DNA of 64,000 bases from Serratia sp. FDAARGOS_506 (GCF_003812745.1 NZ_CP033831.1:4526001-4590000), one strand, 5' to 3'; positions 27,287 to 35,770 are shown, numbered from the stretch's first letter. The notes: generated by a model not told the origin, from the letters alone. Numbers and translations: made by a program.

Positions 27287-29590
27287 ATGGTATTAGCAGT
27301 CGTTTCGTTTGTTCTCTTTTTGGCGTCAATTTTGATTTATCGCACCCGGGCCGCCGCCAACCGCTGGTGGTTCGCCATTTTGCTGACGCTGCTCGGCAGC
27401 TATCTGGTGCTGAACGTCATCCTGATCGCCAGCAACTACTTCACCGGCGACGGCATCACCGATGCGGTGATCTACACCGTCACCAGCAGCCTCAAAGGCG
27501 CGGGCATCAGCAAATACGTGCTGCCGTTTATCGGCCTGCTGGCGGCCTTGGGGCTCATCTTCGCAGTGCTGGCCCGCAGCCTGCTGCGCCGCAAGGCCAA
27601 AGGCAGCAGCGTGGCCTACAGCGTCGTCGCCGTACTGCTGGCGCTGTTTTCGGTCGGCACCACCCCGGCGTTTCAGGACATCTCGCTGCTGGTCAAGAGC
27701 CAGATCGTCGGCGATACCGCCGATTTCACCACCTACTACAAAGCGCCGAAAAAGACCGTACAGGGCAAGCGGCCGAACCTGGTGTACATCTATGCCGAGA
27801 GCCTGGAGCGCACCTACTTCGATACCGAGCTGTTTCCCGGCCTGGCCGACGAGCTGAACGCCCTGCGCGCAGACAGTATCGATTTCAGCAACACCCAGCA
27901 GTTGCCGGGCACCGGTTACACCATCGCCGGCATGGTCGCCTCGCAGTGCGGCATTCCGCTGTTCGCGCCCTTCGACGGCAACGCCTCCAGCGCGGTCTCC
28001 ACCTTCTACCCGGAGAACGTCTGCCTGGGCGACGTGCTGAAGGCCGCCGGCTACAGCAACTATTTCTATCAGGGCGCCGAGCTGGCGTTCGCCGGTAAAG
28101 ACACCTTCCTGAAATCCCACGGCTTCGACTACGTTTACGGCTTCAAAGAGCTGCGCGAACAGGTCGCCGATCCGAGCTACAAAAACGACTGGGGCTGGTA
28201 CGACGACAGCGTGTTGGACGTGGTGTACGGCAAGTTCGTCGAGCTGTCCAAGCAGCGCCAACCCTTCTCGCTGTTTACCCTGACCGTCGACACCCATCAC
28301 CCGGACGGCTTTATCTCCGCCGGCTGCAGCAAGAAAAGTTACGCCTGGCAGAATAAAGAAAACCGCTCGCTGAGCGCGGTGGCCTGCAGCCAGCAACACA
28401 TCGCCGCGTTGATCGACAAGATCAAACGCTCGCCCTATTTCAGCAATACCGTGATCGTGGTGTCCTCCGATCATCTGGCGATGAACAACACCGCCTACGA
28501 TATCCTGACCAAACAGAAGCGCCGCAATCTGTTCTTCATCATCGACGGCACCCGGCCGCTGGCGGAACAGCGCAACGAGAAGCGCAGCACGCTGGATAAC
28601 GGCGCCACGGTGCTGGACGTGATGGGCGGCGACAACTACATCGGCCTTGGCCGCAGCAGCCTGTCGGCGCCGTCGCTGTCTACGGTGTTCCTGAACATCG
28701 AAGAGAAGATCAACGGCTGGAAACCGGCGGTGATCAACCAGTGGGGCCTGCCGAACCGCATCAGCGACTACAGCGTCGATACGCGCCAGCGCAGCTTCAG
28801 CTTCTCCGGTGTCACCTACAAGGTGCCGTTCATTCTGCGGGTGGGCGATAACCGCATCGAACCGATGTTCAACGTCTACCTTTCCACCCCGCTGCGCAAA
28901 CAGCTGGCCGGGCTGGGCGCGGGGGAGAAATTCGTCTGGGTCGATAAATGCTACGAGATCGGCCGGGTCTGGGCGCCGCAGCTGGCGCTGAGCACCGACA
29001 TCTGCGTGGCCTCCGGCACCCTGGCCTCACCGCCGCAGATCGTACAGGCCAGCGGCGAACGCTTCCGCGGCAAGGTGGGCTTTACCGCCCCGGCGGCCGA
29101 CAGCGTCGCCGATTATCAAAACGCCGTCGCCCGCCTGCAGGTGGACGACGCGGCGATGAAGTACCGGGCGGACAGCATTGAGTTCATGCTGCCCGGCATG
29201 CCGGAACAGGTGAAGGCCATCACCGGCGTTTCCGGCGTCGAGGAGTGGGGCCGCTGGTCCGACGCCAACCTGGCGCCGGCAGTCGACATCGATTACGTCG
29301 ATCCGCTGCCGCACACCTTCGATCTGGTGCTGCGCGCCCGCGCCTACGGCAATAACGTCGGCGAACCGATTTCGGTGCGCGTCGGCGACGAAGAGCGCTT
29401 CGTGTCGCTCGGCGAACAGGACAGCACCGTCACCCTGCGCTTCGACAACCCGCGCGGCGCGCAGAAGATCAGCATAACCCCGCCGGCCCCCACCGAGCCG
29501 AAAGAGAGCGCCAGCGGCGGTTTCACGCCGAAGAAGCTGGGCATCGGCCTGGTCTCGCTGAAGGTCGAGGCGGCCGACCCCGCCTCCTGA
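27287..29590 (+). CDS. opgB: phosphoglycerol transferase I (OPG biosynthesis)
   Basis: 767-residue inner-membrane enzyme that transfers phosphoglycerol from phosphatidylglycerol to periplasmic glucans. The N-terminal 120 residues hold about four membrane spans. The large periplasmic domain is sulfatase-like, with 'NLVYIYAESLERTYFDTELFPGL', 'TTPAFQ', 'PGTGYTIAGMVASQCGIPLF', 'FTLTVDTHHPDGF' and 'VIVVSSDHLAMNN'. These are the metal and nucleophile motifs shared with OpgB/LtaS enzymes. Length is close to E. coli OpgB (763). It is transcribed alone. Confidence 0.95.
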   Translation: MVLAVVSFVLFLASILIYRTRAAANRWWFAILLTLLGSYLVLNVILIASNYFTGDGITDAVIYTVTSSLKGAGISKYVLPFIGLLAALGLIFAVLARSLLRRKAKGSSVAYSVVAVLLALFSVGTTPAFQDISLLVKSQIVGDTADFTTYYKAPKKTVQGKRPNLVYIYAESLERTYFDTELFPGLADELNALRADSIDFSNTQQLPGTGYTIAGMVASQCGIPLFAPFDGNASSAVSTFYPENVCLGDVLKAAGYSNYFYQGAELAFAGKDTFLKSHGFDYVYGFKELREQVADPSYKNDWGWYDDSVLDVVYGKFVELSKQRQPFSLFTLTVDTHHPDGFISAGCSKKSYAWQNKENRSLSAVACSQQHIAALIDKIKRSPYFSNTVIVVSSDHLAMNNTAYDILTKQKRRNLFFIIDGTRPLAEQRNEKRSTLDNGATVLDVMGGDNYIGLGRSSLSAPSLSTVFLNIEEKINGWKPAVINQWGLPNRISDYSVDTRQRSFSFSGVTYKVPFILRVGDNRIEPMFNVYLSTPLRKQLAGLGAGEKFVWVDKCYEIGRVWAPQLALSTDICVASGTLASPPQIVQASGERFRGKVGFTAPAADSVADYQNAVARLQVDDAAMKYRADSIEFMLPGMPEQVKAITGVSGVEEWGRWSDANLAPAVDIDYVDPLPHTFDLVLRARAYGNNVGEPISVRVGDEERFVSLGEQDSTVTLRFDNPRGAQKISITPPAPTEPKESASGGFTPKKLGIGLVSLKVEAADPAS

Positions 29591-29728
29591 TCCCCGCGCC
29601 CTCACGGGCACGGTATTTTCTTTGCCGCGCCCGTCATTTCGACCAAGCTTTTACGCCCTTCTTCGGCTAACCTGTGACGGTAAAACGCCGCAACCCCGCC
29701 ACAGAGCCGGGACATCCAAGGAGAAAGT

Positions 29729-31192
29729 ATGAGCTATGCCCCACCTCGCAGCGGCCTCAGCGCCGATCAGGCACTCGATCAACTGGAAGCCCTGTATGAC
29801 GCCGCGGTAGACGCGCTGCGTCAGGCGGTCAGCGACTTTATCAGCCACGGCACGCTGCCGGATGCGCAGGCGCGCGCCGCCGGGCTGTTCGTGTATCCCG
29901 AACTGCGCGTCAGCTGGGACGGGCAGCAATCCGGCCCGAGCAAAACCCGCGCCTTCGGCCGCTTCACCCATCCCGGCAGCTACAGCACCACCGTGACCCG
30001 TCCACAGCTGTTCCGCCACTATCTGGCCGAACAGCTGGCGATGCTGGAGCACGATTACGCCGCCCATATCGAAGTGGCACCTTCGCAGCAGGAGATCCCG
30101 TTCCCTTACGTGATCGACGGCTCCAGCCTGGCGCTCGATCGCTCGATGAGCGCCGGCATCGCGCAGCATTTCCCCACCACCGAGCTGGCGCAGATCGGTG
30201 ACGAAACCGCCGACGGCCTGTACCACACCACCGATAACCATTTCCCGCTGTCGCATTTCGATGCGCTGCGCGCGGATTTCTCGCTGGCGCGGCTGCGGCA
30301 CTACACCGGTACGCCGGTGGAGCACTTCCAGCCGTTCGTGCTGTTCACCAACTACACCCGCTATGTAGATGAGTTCGTGCGCTGGGCCTGTGCCCAGATC
30401 GCCGATCCGGCCAGCCCGTACATCGCGCTCTCCAGCGCCGGCGGCACCTACATCACGCCGGAAACCAGCGCCCCCGAACAGGCGGTGTCCGATCTGGCGT
30501 GGAAAAACCACCAGATGCCGGCCTATCACCTGATTTCGCGCACTGGCCAGGGCATCACGCTGATCAACATCGGCGTCGGCCCGTCCAACGCCAAAACCAT
30601 CTGCGATCACCTGGCGGTGCTGCGCCCGAGCGCCTGGCTGATGATCGGCCACTGCGGCGGCCTGCGCGAAAGCCAGTCGATCGGCGATTATGTGCTGGCC
30701 CACGCCTATCTGCGCGACGATCACGTGCTGGATGCGGTGCTGCCGCCGGATATCCCGATCCCGAGCATCGCCGAGGTGCAGCGCGCCCTGTACGACGCCA
30801 CCAAGATGGTCAGCGGCATGCCCGGCGAAGAGGTCAAACAGCGCCTGCGCACCGGCACCGTGGTCACCACCGACGATCGCAACTGGGAGCTGCGCTATTC
30901 CGCTTCGGCGCGGCGTTTCAACCTCAGCCGCGCGGTGGCGGTCGACATGGAGAGCGCTACCATCGCGGCCCAGGGATACCGCTTCCGGGTGCCGTACGGC
31001 ACGCTGCTGTGCGTCTCCGACAAACCGCTGCACGGCGAAATAAAACTGCCGGGCCAGGCCAACCGCTTCTATGAAGGGGCGATCTCCGAGCACCTGCAGA
31101 TCGGCATCTGCGCCATCGACCTGCTGCGCGCCGAGGGCGATCGCCTGCACTCGCGCAAGCTGCGCACCTTCAACGAGCCGCCGTTCCGGTAA
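29729..31192 (+). CDS. amn: AMP nucleosidase
   Basis: 487-residue cytosolic enzyme that hydrolyses AMP to adenine and ribose 5-phosphate. The N-terminal Amn-specific domain runs to about residue 180. The C-terminal nucleoside-phosphorylase-like domain contains 'GIGVGPSNAKTICDHLAVLRPSAWLMIGHCGGLRESQSIGDYVLA', 'AVDMESATIAAQGYRFRVPYGTLLCVSDKPLHGEIKLPGQANRFYEGA'. The start has AAGGAGAAAG upstream. In E. coli amn also sits in the asn-tRNA/nac region, consistent with the rest of this window. Confidence 0.96.
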   Translation: MSYAPPRSGLSADQALDQLEALYDAAVDALRQAVSDFISHGTLPDAQARAAGLFVYPELRVSWDGQQSGPSKTRAFGRFTHPGSYSTTVTRPQLFRHYLAEQLAMLEHDYAAHIEVAPSQQEIPFPYVIDGSSLALDRSMSAGIAQHFPTTELAQIGDETADGLYHTTDNHFPLSHFDALRADFSLARLRHYTGTPVEHFQPFVLFTNYTRYVDEFVRWACAQIADPASPYIALSSAGGTYITPETSAPEQAVSDLAWKNHQMPAYHLISRTGQGITLINIGVGPSNAKTICDHLAVLRPSAWLMIGHCGGLRESQSIGDYVLAHAYLRDDHVLDAVLPPDIPIPSIAEVQRALYDATKMVSGMPGEEVKQRLRTGTVVTTDDRNWELRYSASARRFNLSRAVAVDMESATIAAQGYRFRVPYGTLLCVSDKPLHGEIKLPGQANRFYEGAISEHLQIGICAIDLLRAEGDRLHSRKLRTFNEPPFR

Positions 31193-31204
31193 TGGATATC
31201 AGGC

Positions 31205-31765
31205 CCGCTGCGGCGTAATGTTTGCCAGTTAGCGTTCTTATGAAGTTGTTCGTGGAGTTTCGGTCGATAAATAAAAGTTGCGCCATGAAACTCATGTGCC
31301 TCGACCGAACAAGGGGCCGTAAGCGCGGCCCCTTGCAACCCGCGCCTTTGCCCAATCAGACGGTTGGCTTTGCCAACGTTACTCAGCCCATCCCTGGGCC
31401 TCGCCCCTTCGGGGCCGCTGCAAGCAGCGTTCAAATCTGCTCCCGGCAGATTTGTCCTCCCTCCGCCATAGCGCATTGAGGCCGGCTGCGACAGGCGTCC
31501 CTGCCTGTCTCACCTGAAACCGCCGTCCATGGCGGTTTCGCCTAATGCGCTATGCCTGCGCTCGGCGTCTTCAAGGGCGCCAAACATCGTGCTCACCCCG
31601 CCATTTTCATTGTCTTTTAAGCAGTTAACATCAAACTTTCCCGATGGCAGAAATTCGGGAGTTGGCCCTGACCCACATCACCAACTGCCGATTAAAGCTG
31701 CACACAACGCACTCAGGTGGGATAAAAATTGCCGATCAAGCTTAATTGACCAGTAATTTTTATCC
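31205..31765. repeat. non-coding array of stem-loops (dispersed-repeat-like element)
   Basis: This 573-base gene-free stretch between amn and nac is packed with inverted repeats. They are: TTCGGTCGA/TCGACCGAA (31259-31267, 31301-31309); AAGGGGCCG/CGGCCCCTT (31311-31334); GTTGGC/GCCAAC near 31364; CAAATCTGC/GCAGATTTG (31432-31454); GACAGGC/GCCTGTC (31490-31509); GAAACCGCC/GGCGGTTTC (31516-31539). The last two are enclosed by an 11-bp repeat CATAGCGCATT/AATGCGCTATG (31467-31477, 31544-31554), giving a cruciform-like unit. A final 11-bp pair GGATAAAAATT/AATTTTTATCC (31720-31730, 31755-31765) abuts the nac stop. Two inner hairpins share loops of the form GTCCxT. Open frames inside are not protein-like. 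Confidence 0.75.
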
Positions 31766-32689
31766 TCAACGCACCAGCGCCAGCGCGCGTTTCTCCTGGC
31801 TGCGGCCGCCGGCGATCGACAGCAGCATGTCTTTCACCAGCAGCGCCGGAGCGGAGAGCGCCTGCTCGCTCGACATGCACAGCGACAGCGGCACCGACAT
31901 CGTCGGCGCATTGATGCGCACCATCCAGGCCTTCGCTGGGCCGATCATCGCGCGCGCCACCGACTCCGGCAGCACGGTCGCCCCTAGACCGCCGGCGATC
32001 GCGGCGCTCAACGCGCCCGAGGACTCAATCTCCCCCACCACGTTAATCGCCAATTTACGTAGCGCCATCGCCTCTTCCAGTTGGTTGCGCACCGCATCCC
32101 CCTCGCGCGGCATGAACAGGTTAAGCCGCGCCACGTCCAGCAACTCGACGCTGTTGCCGGGATGCGGCACCGCGCGCGTCGCCACCAGATAGAGATCTTC
32201 CCGCATCAGCGCAACGGCGTGCAGACCGGCGGGCATTTTAGCGCCGTAGACCATCGCCATGTCCAACGTCTGGTTGGCCACCTGGCCGGCCAGCGCCGCG
32301 CCGCTGTTTTCATGCAGGCTGAGCAGAATACCCGGCTGCTGATCGCGCAGACTCTGCAGCAACGGCAGCGCCAGCTGCGCCGCAGTGCTGCCCGACGCCA
32401 GACCGAGAGAAACCTGGCCGCTCATCGCCTGCCCGGCGCTGTTGACCGCGCTCTGCGCCTGCTCGCACTGGCGCAGAATGGTCTGCGCGTGGGCATACAG
32501 AATGTTGCCGGCCTCGGTCGGCTGAACGCCGCGCTTGGTGCGGATCAGCAGCTGTTGCTTCAGCTCCCCTTCCAACGTTGCCAACTGCTGGCTGAGCGCC
32601 GGCTGGGCGATGTGCAACACCTCCGCCGCCTGAGTCAGGCTGCCGATATCGACGATTTTCACGAAGTACTTCAGACGTCTGAAATTCAT
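31766..32689 (-). CDS. nac: nitrogen assimilation control regulator Nac (LysR family)
   Basis: 307-residue LysR regulator. The first 60 residues, MNFRRLKYFVKIVDIGSLTQ onwards, are nearly identical to E. coli/Klebsiella Nac. The effector domain is more divergent but aligns ('SGQVSLGLASGS', 'LHENSGA.L', 'LDMAMVYG', 'NLFMPREGDAVR', 'VLPESVARAM'). Nac links sigma-54/NtrC nitrogen control to sigma-70 genes. A sigma-54 promoter lies 56 bases upstream. The usual E. coli neighbour cbl is absent; downstream lies the hairpin array, and upstream the tRNA-Asn, as in E. coli (nac-asnV). Confidence 0.93.
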   Translation of the reverse strand: MNFRRLKYFVKIVDIGSLTQAAEVLHIAQPALSQQLATLEGELKQQLLIRTKRGVQPTEAGNILYAHAQTILRQCEQAQSAVNSAGQAMSGQVSLGLASGSTAAQLALPLLQSLRDQQPGILLSLHENSGAALAGQVANQTLDMAMVYGAKMPAGLHAVALMREDLYLVATRAVPHPGNSVELLDVARLNLFMPREGDAVRNQLEEAMALRKLAINVVGEIESSGALSAAIAGGLGATVLPESVARAMIGPAKAWMVRINAPTMSVPLSLCMSSEQALSAPALLVKDMLLSIAGGRSQEKRALALVR

Positions 32690-32744
32690 AGTGCCTCCAG
32701 CGAGCCGCTAAATTGAGAATGCCGAAATCCGGTCATTCAAGCGC

Positions 32745-32760
32745 AGCAAGATCCGGGCCA
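32745..32760 (-). promoter_or_regulatory. sigma-54 promoter of nac
   Basis: Minus-strand TGGCCCGGATCTTGCT matches the RpoN consensus TGGCACG-N4-TTGCW at all specified positions but one, with the required GG and GC spacing. The predicted start is near 32735, about 45 bases before the nac ATG. nac is known to be RpoN/NtrC dependent in enterics. The 338-base region 32690-33027 otherwise holds only this site and the tRNA promoter. Confidence 0.85.
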
Positions 32761-32980
32761 GAGTCGGTAAACGGCCACAGAGGCGGGATACACGGCGATC
32801 AACGGCCGTTCGCCGGGCGGCGCGCGCCACCGCGCAGGGCAGCCGTTGCACCATCGGCAGGCAACGGCCCCGAACAACGGGCAATCCGCCGGCGCTGCGC
32901 GCGGGATAAGCGACAAAAGCGAGAAAAAGCAGCAGGTTGGGCAATCTTGCAGCAAACGAACGCATCGGGCGTTTTCACGC

Positions 32981-33009
32981 TTTACAAGCCGCAACCGCCC
33001 CGCTATTAT
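32981..33009 (+). promoter_or_regulatory. promoter of tRNA-Asn copy 2
   Basis: TTTACA (32981-32986), 17-base spacer, TATTAT (33004-33009) and a GC-rich discriminator CGCCCCG. The discriminator and leader are shared with the other two copies. Confidence 0.8.
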
Positions 33010-33027
33010 TCGCCCCGTTCACACGAT

Positions 33028-33103
33028 TCCTCTGTAGTTCAGTCGGTAGAACGGCGGACTGTTAATCCGTATGTCACTGGTTCGAGTCCAGTCAGAGGAG
33101 CCA
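33028..33103 (+). tRNA. tRNA-Asn(GTT), copy 2
   Basis: 76 bases, identical to the copies at 18699 and 59567; anticodon GTT, encoded CCA. Position next to nac matches E. coli asnV. Confidence 0.98.
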
Positions 33104-33112
33104 AATTTAGAG

Positions 33113-33146
33113 AAGCCCGCTCAGGGAAACCCGAGCGGGCTTTTTG
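33113..33146 (+). terminator. terminator of tRNA-Asn copy 2
   Basis: GC-rich stem GCCCGCTCAGGG/CCCGAGCGGGC (one mismatch) with an AAA-type loop and TTTTT, ten bases after the CCA end. Confidence 0.85.
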
Positions 33147-33160
33147 CATTTCAGCCGCCC

Positions 33161-33601
33161 TCAAAAGCTGCGTTTCGCCACCAGATAAGCGCCCGCCACC
33201 AGCAGCAGAGCGCCGAACAGCGCCGGCAGATTCTCGCGCAGCGCCGCCGGGCCGGCGCGGTAGACGTCCACCAGCAGCCCCATGCACAGTTGGCTGGCGA
33301 CCAGGATCGAAATGGTGGTCGCCGCGCCCAGTTTTTGGTAACCCAGAATGCCGGCGAACACGAACAGCGATCCCAGCAGCCCCGGCAACAACATCCACCA
33401 CCTGGCGGCGCCGGTCACTTCCGCCACCGCGCCGAGGCCGTTTTTGGCCAGCAGCAACCCCACCAGCAGCAGCAAACCGACGCTGGAGTTGATCACCAGC
33501 GTGATAAGGATGGTCGAGACGCTTTCGGTAATGCGCACCATCAGCAGATTCTGCACCACCAGCCCCATTCCCGCCGCTACCAGCAGCAATAGCATATTCA
33601 T
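33161..33601 (-). CDS. DMT family transporter (YdcZ/DUF606 type)
   Basis: 146-residue inner-membrane protein with five hydrophobic spans, starting MNMLLLLVAAGMGLVVQNLLMVRI. It belongs to the short YdcZ-type half of the drug/metabolite transporter superfamily ('LPGLLGSLFVFAGILGYQKLGAATTISILVASQLCMGLLVD'). Short members usually work as dimers or pairs. The ATG at 33601 has GGGAG eight bases upstream. It lies 17 bases downstream of the GNAT acetyltransferase gene on the same strand, so the pair is an operon. The divergent XRE-cupin gene is a likely regulator. Confidence 0.85.
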   Translation of the reverse strand: MNMLLLLVAAGMGLVVQNLLMVRITESVSTILITLVINSSVGLLLLVGLLLAKNGLGAVAEVTGAARWWMLLPGLLGSLFVFAGILGYQKLGAATTISILVASQLCMGLLVDVYRAGPAALRENLPALFGALLLVAGAYLVAKRSF

Positions 33602-33618
33602 CGCCCTGTCTCCCGGGA

Positions 33619-34137
33619 TCAGCGCGCCGGCGGCGCCGCCCGCTCGTCCAGCGTCAGCTGCAGGAAAGTCAGATCCAGCCATTGGCCGAATTTGGCGCCC
33701 ACTTGCTCCATGCGCCCCACCTCGCGGAACCCCAGCGCCAAATGCAGCTGAATGGAGGCCTGATTACCGGATTCGATACCGGCCACCATCACGTGCTTGC
33801 CGATCTCCCGCGCCCGTGCGATCAAGGCGATCAACAGCGCTTTGCCAATCCCTTCACCGCGATGCGCCTGATGGACATACACCGAGTGTTCTACGGTATG
33901 GCGATAGCCGTCCCAGGCGCGCCAGTCGCCGAACGACGCATAGCCGATCGCCTCGTCCGCGCCGTTCACCGCTACCAGCACCGGGTAGCCCGCCGCCTGC
34001 CGTTCGCCGATCCACGCCGCGCGGTTGGCCGCATCCACGGTTTGTTCATTCCAGATGGCGGTGCTGTTCAACACCGCGTCGTTATAGATGGCGGCAATCG
34101 CCGCGCTATCGTTGAGCGTCGCATTTCGTATAATCAT
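33619..34137 (-). CDS. GNAT N-acetyltransferase (phosphinothricin/L-amino-acid type)
   Basis: 172-residue acetyltransferase resembling E. coli MnaT (YncA)/Pat enzymes, which acetylate methionine sulfone/sulfoximine-like amino acids or phosphinothricin. Motifs are 'RNATLNDSAAIAAIYNDAVLNSTAIWNEQTVDAANRAAWI', 'GYASFGDWRAWDGYRHTVEHSVYVHQAHRGEGIGKALL' (acetyl-CoA loop) and 'GFREVGRMEQVGAKFGQWLDLTFLQL'. It is divergent from the XRE-cupin gene with only 38 bases between starts. It forms an operon with the DMT exporter, suggesting an acetylate-and-export resistance unit. Confidence 0.9.
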   Translation of the reverse strand: MIIRNATLNDSAAIAAIYNDAVLNSTAIWNEQTVDAANRAAWIGERQAAGYPVLVAVNGADEAIGYASFGDWRAWDGYRHTVEHSVYVHQAHRGEGIGKALLIALIARAREIGKHVMVAGIESGNQASIQLHLALGFREVGRMEQVGAKFGQWLDLTFLQLTLDERAAPPAR

Positions 34138-34139
34138 GG

Positions 34140-34167
34140 TTTACCCCGGCCAATTGTCCACTATAAT
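34140..34167 (+). promoter_or_regulatory. candidate promoter of the XRE-cupin regulator
   Basis: TTTACC (34140-34145), 16-base spacer and a perfect TATAAT (34162-34167). The start point would be about 34173-34175, so the mRNA would have almost no leader before the ATG at 34176. An ATTGTC/GACAAT pair flanks this region and could be an operator. Confidence 0.5.
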
Positions 34168-34175
34168 ACTACGAT

Positions 34176-34745
34176 ATGAATATTAAATTAGACAATCTAA
34201 ATCAGCTGATCGGCGCACGCATCCGCATTGAACGCGAGGCGCGCCACTGGTCGCTGTCCGATCTGGCCGAGCAGGCGGGCGTTTCACGAGCGATGGTGCA
34301 CAAAATCGAGCGCGGCGAGAGCAGCCCGACGGCGATGCTGCTGGGCAGGCTGGCGGGGGCGTTCGGCCTCAGCATGTCCAAGCTGATCGCCCGGGCGGAA
34401 ACGCAGGAAGGCCGGCTGCTGCGCCGGGAAGATCAGCCGGTATGGGTCGATCCGGAGAGTGGCTACGTGCGGCTCCACGTTTCGCCGCGCACCGATCTGC
34501 CGCTCGATCTGGTGCGTATCGAACTGCCGGCCGGCGCGACGATCCCGATGCCGGCTTCGGTGTATGCCTTCAAGCGCCAGTTGATCTGGGTCTTATCCGG
34601 CGAGTTGGTCTTTGTCGAGGGTAACGCACGCCATGACATGGCCGAGGGAGACTGCCTGGAGCTCGGCCCGCCGGCGGACTGCCGCTTTGAAAACCAGAGC
34701 GACCAACCGTGCGTGTATATGGTAGCGGTGCTGAGCGCCGCCTGA
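34176..34745 (+). CDS. XRE-family regulator with cupin domain
   Basis: 189-residue regulator. The Cro/C1-type HTH spans about residues 8-65 ('IGARIRIEREARHWSLSDLAEQAGVSRAMVHKIERGESSPTAMLLGRLAGAFGLSMSKL'). A C-terminal cupin spans about 105-185 ('PAGATIPMPASVYAFKRQLIWVLSGELVFVEGNARHDMAEGDCLELGP'). No ribosome site precedes the ATG, and the promoter lies so close that the transcript may be leaderless. It is divergent from the GNAT/DMT pair, which it probably controls in response to a small ligand bound by the cupin. Confidence 0.9.
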   Translation: MNIKLDNLNQLIGARIRIEREARHWSLSDLAEQAGVSRAMVHKIERGESSPTAMLLGRLAGAFGLSMSKLIARAETQEGRLLRREDQPVWVDPESGYVRLHVSPRTDLPLDLVRIELPAGATIPMPASVYAFKRQLIWVLSGELVFVEGNARHDMAEGDCLELGPPADCRFENQSDQPCVYMVAVLSAA

Positions 34746-34758
34746 CGCTCCGCCCGTG

Positions 34759-35052
34759 CTAGCCCTGCGTCGGCCGGTTATAGCCGGCGCGGAAAAACTT
34801 CTCCGCCAGCCGGCTGTCGCCGCCGGAAAAGAACTCGCTCATCGGCTCACTGCCGAGGCCATAGGCGCGGCTAAGCTGCCCGGCTTCGAACGCCGCCCGG
34901 TTTTCGTCGCCGCAGCGCTGCGCCAAATGGTGCGCATAGCCGAGCACAAAGCCGCGCTTGTAGTCGGAGCAAAAGCGCGACAGCTCCGTCTCCGGCTTCA
35001 GGTTCTCCGCTTTTAGCCCCGCCAACAGCCCTTTGCCAAAATGGTCACCCAC
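34759..35052 (-). CDS. yghW: DUF2623 family protein (YghW-like)
   Basis: 97-residue protein matching E. coli YghW: 'HFGKGLLAGLKAEN' and 'RFCSDYKRGFVLGYAHHLAQRCGDENRAAFEAGQLSRAYGL', with 'FFRAGY' at the end. Function is unknown in all members. The start is a GTG (35052) with a strong GAGGAGG five bases upstream. It is monocistronic. Confidence 0.85.
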   Translation of the reverse strand: MGDHFGKGLLAGLKAENLKPETELSRFCSDYKRGFVLGYAHHLAQRCGDENRAAFEAGQLSRAYGLGSEPMSEFFSGGDSRLAEKFFRAGYNRPTQG

Positions 35053-35141
35053 GGTTTCCTCCTCATCACGCCATCGCTATATAACAAAATATACAGCGAA
35101 TAAGCGAACGAGAACATACTCCCTAAGTTTTACTCGCCGCA

Positions 35142-35166
35142 TAAAAAAGGCCCGCCAAGCGGGCCT
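35142..35166 (-). terminator. terminator of the nitroreductase gene
   Basis: Perfect 8-bp stem AGGCCCGC/GCGGGCCT with a three-base loop and TTTTTT on the minus strand, 16 bases past the stop at 35183. Confidence 0.9.
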
Positions 35167-35182
35167 GAGGGAAAGCGGGCAA

Positions 35183-35770
35183 TCACAGCGTGAAATTCAG
35201 CCCTTCGCTGACGGTCTTGCCCAGCGGCAGTCGGCCCGACGGCGCCTCTTTTTCCTGCAGGAAATCCGGCAGGCGGGCCTTGTCGCCCGGTTTACCGATC
35301 GCCACCATGGCGTGCACCGCATAGTCGTCCGGCAGCTGCAGCGCCGCTTTGATCTTGTCGTGGTGGATGCCGCTCATGCAGTGAGTCAACCAGCCTTTCA
35401 GGTGCGCCTGATGCGCCAGGCTGGCCCAGGCGGCGCCGGTATCGAACGCGTGGGTCGGGTTGTCCACCCACCGTTCGCCGTTCAGGCTGGTGGTTTTGGA
35501 GACGATCACCACCAGCGCCGAGGCGTGCTGCGCCCAGCCGCGGTTGAAGTCGATCAGGAACTCCAGGTAGTTCTCCCAGCTGTCGGAACCGTGCTTGCTG
35601 TAGGCAAAGCGCCACGGCTGAATGTTGTAGGCCGATGGCGACCAGCGCGCCGCTTCAAAAAAGCTCAGCAGCGTTTGATCGTCGATGGCGTCGTTGGCCA
35701 TCGCGCGCGGCGACCAGCGCTCGATAAATTGCGCATCAATCGGGTAATCGGAGGTTCTTGGCTGGCTCAT
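35183..35770 (-). CDS. nitroreductase family protein
   Basis: 195-residue FMN-dependent nitroreductase-fold enzyme: 'RWSPRAMANDAIDDQTLLSFFEAARWSPSAYNIQPWRFAY' is the FMN-binding start, followed by 'FDTGAAWASLAHQAHLKGWLTHCMSGI' and 'AMVAIGKPGDKARLPDFL'. Such enzymes reduce nitroaromatics or quinones with NAD(P)H. The ATG at 35770 (MSQPRTSDYP) follows GAGAACC. It is transcribed alone with its own terminator. Confidence 0.9.
   Translation of the reverse strand: MSQPRTSDYPIDAQFIERWSPRAMANDAIDDQTLLSFFEAARWSPSAYNIQPWRFAYSKHGSDSWENYLEFLIDFNRGWAQHASALVVIVSKTTSLNGERWVDNPTHAFDTGAAWASLAHQAHLKGWLTHCMSGIHHDKIKAALQLPDDYAVHAMVAIGKPGDKARLPDFLQEKEAPSGRLPLGKTVSEGLNFTL

Noticed and set aside
31222..31756. Two short frames (85 and 75 codons) within the hairpin array
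   Set aside because: No ribosome sites; their sequences simply read through the inverted repeats, so coding is unlikely.
32847..32853. TGCACCA as an NtrC enhancer upstream of nac
   Set aside because: Only one half-site is clear; the partner half is poor, so I did not annotate it, although the distance from the sigma-54 promoter would suit.
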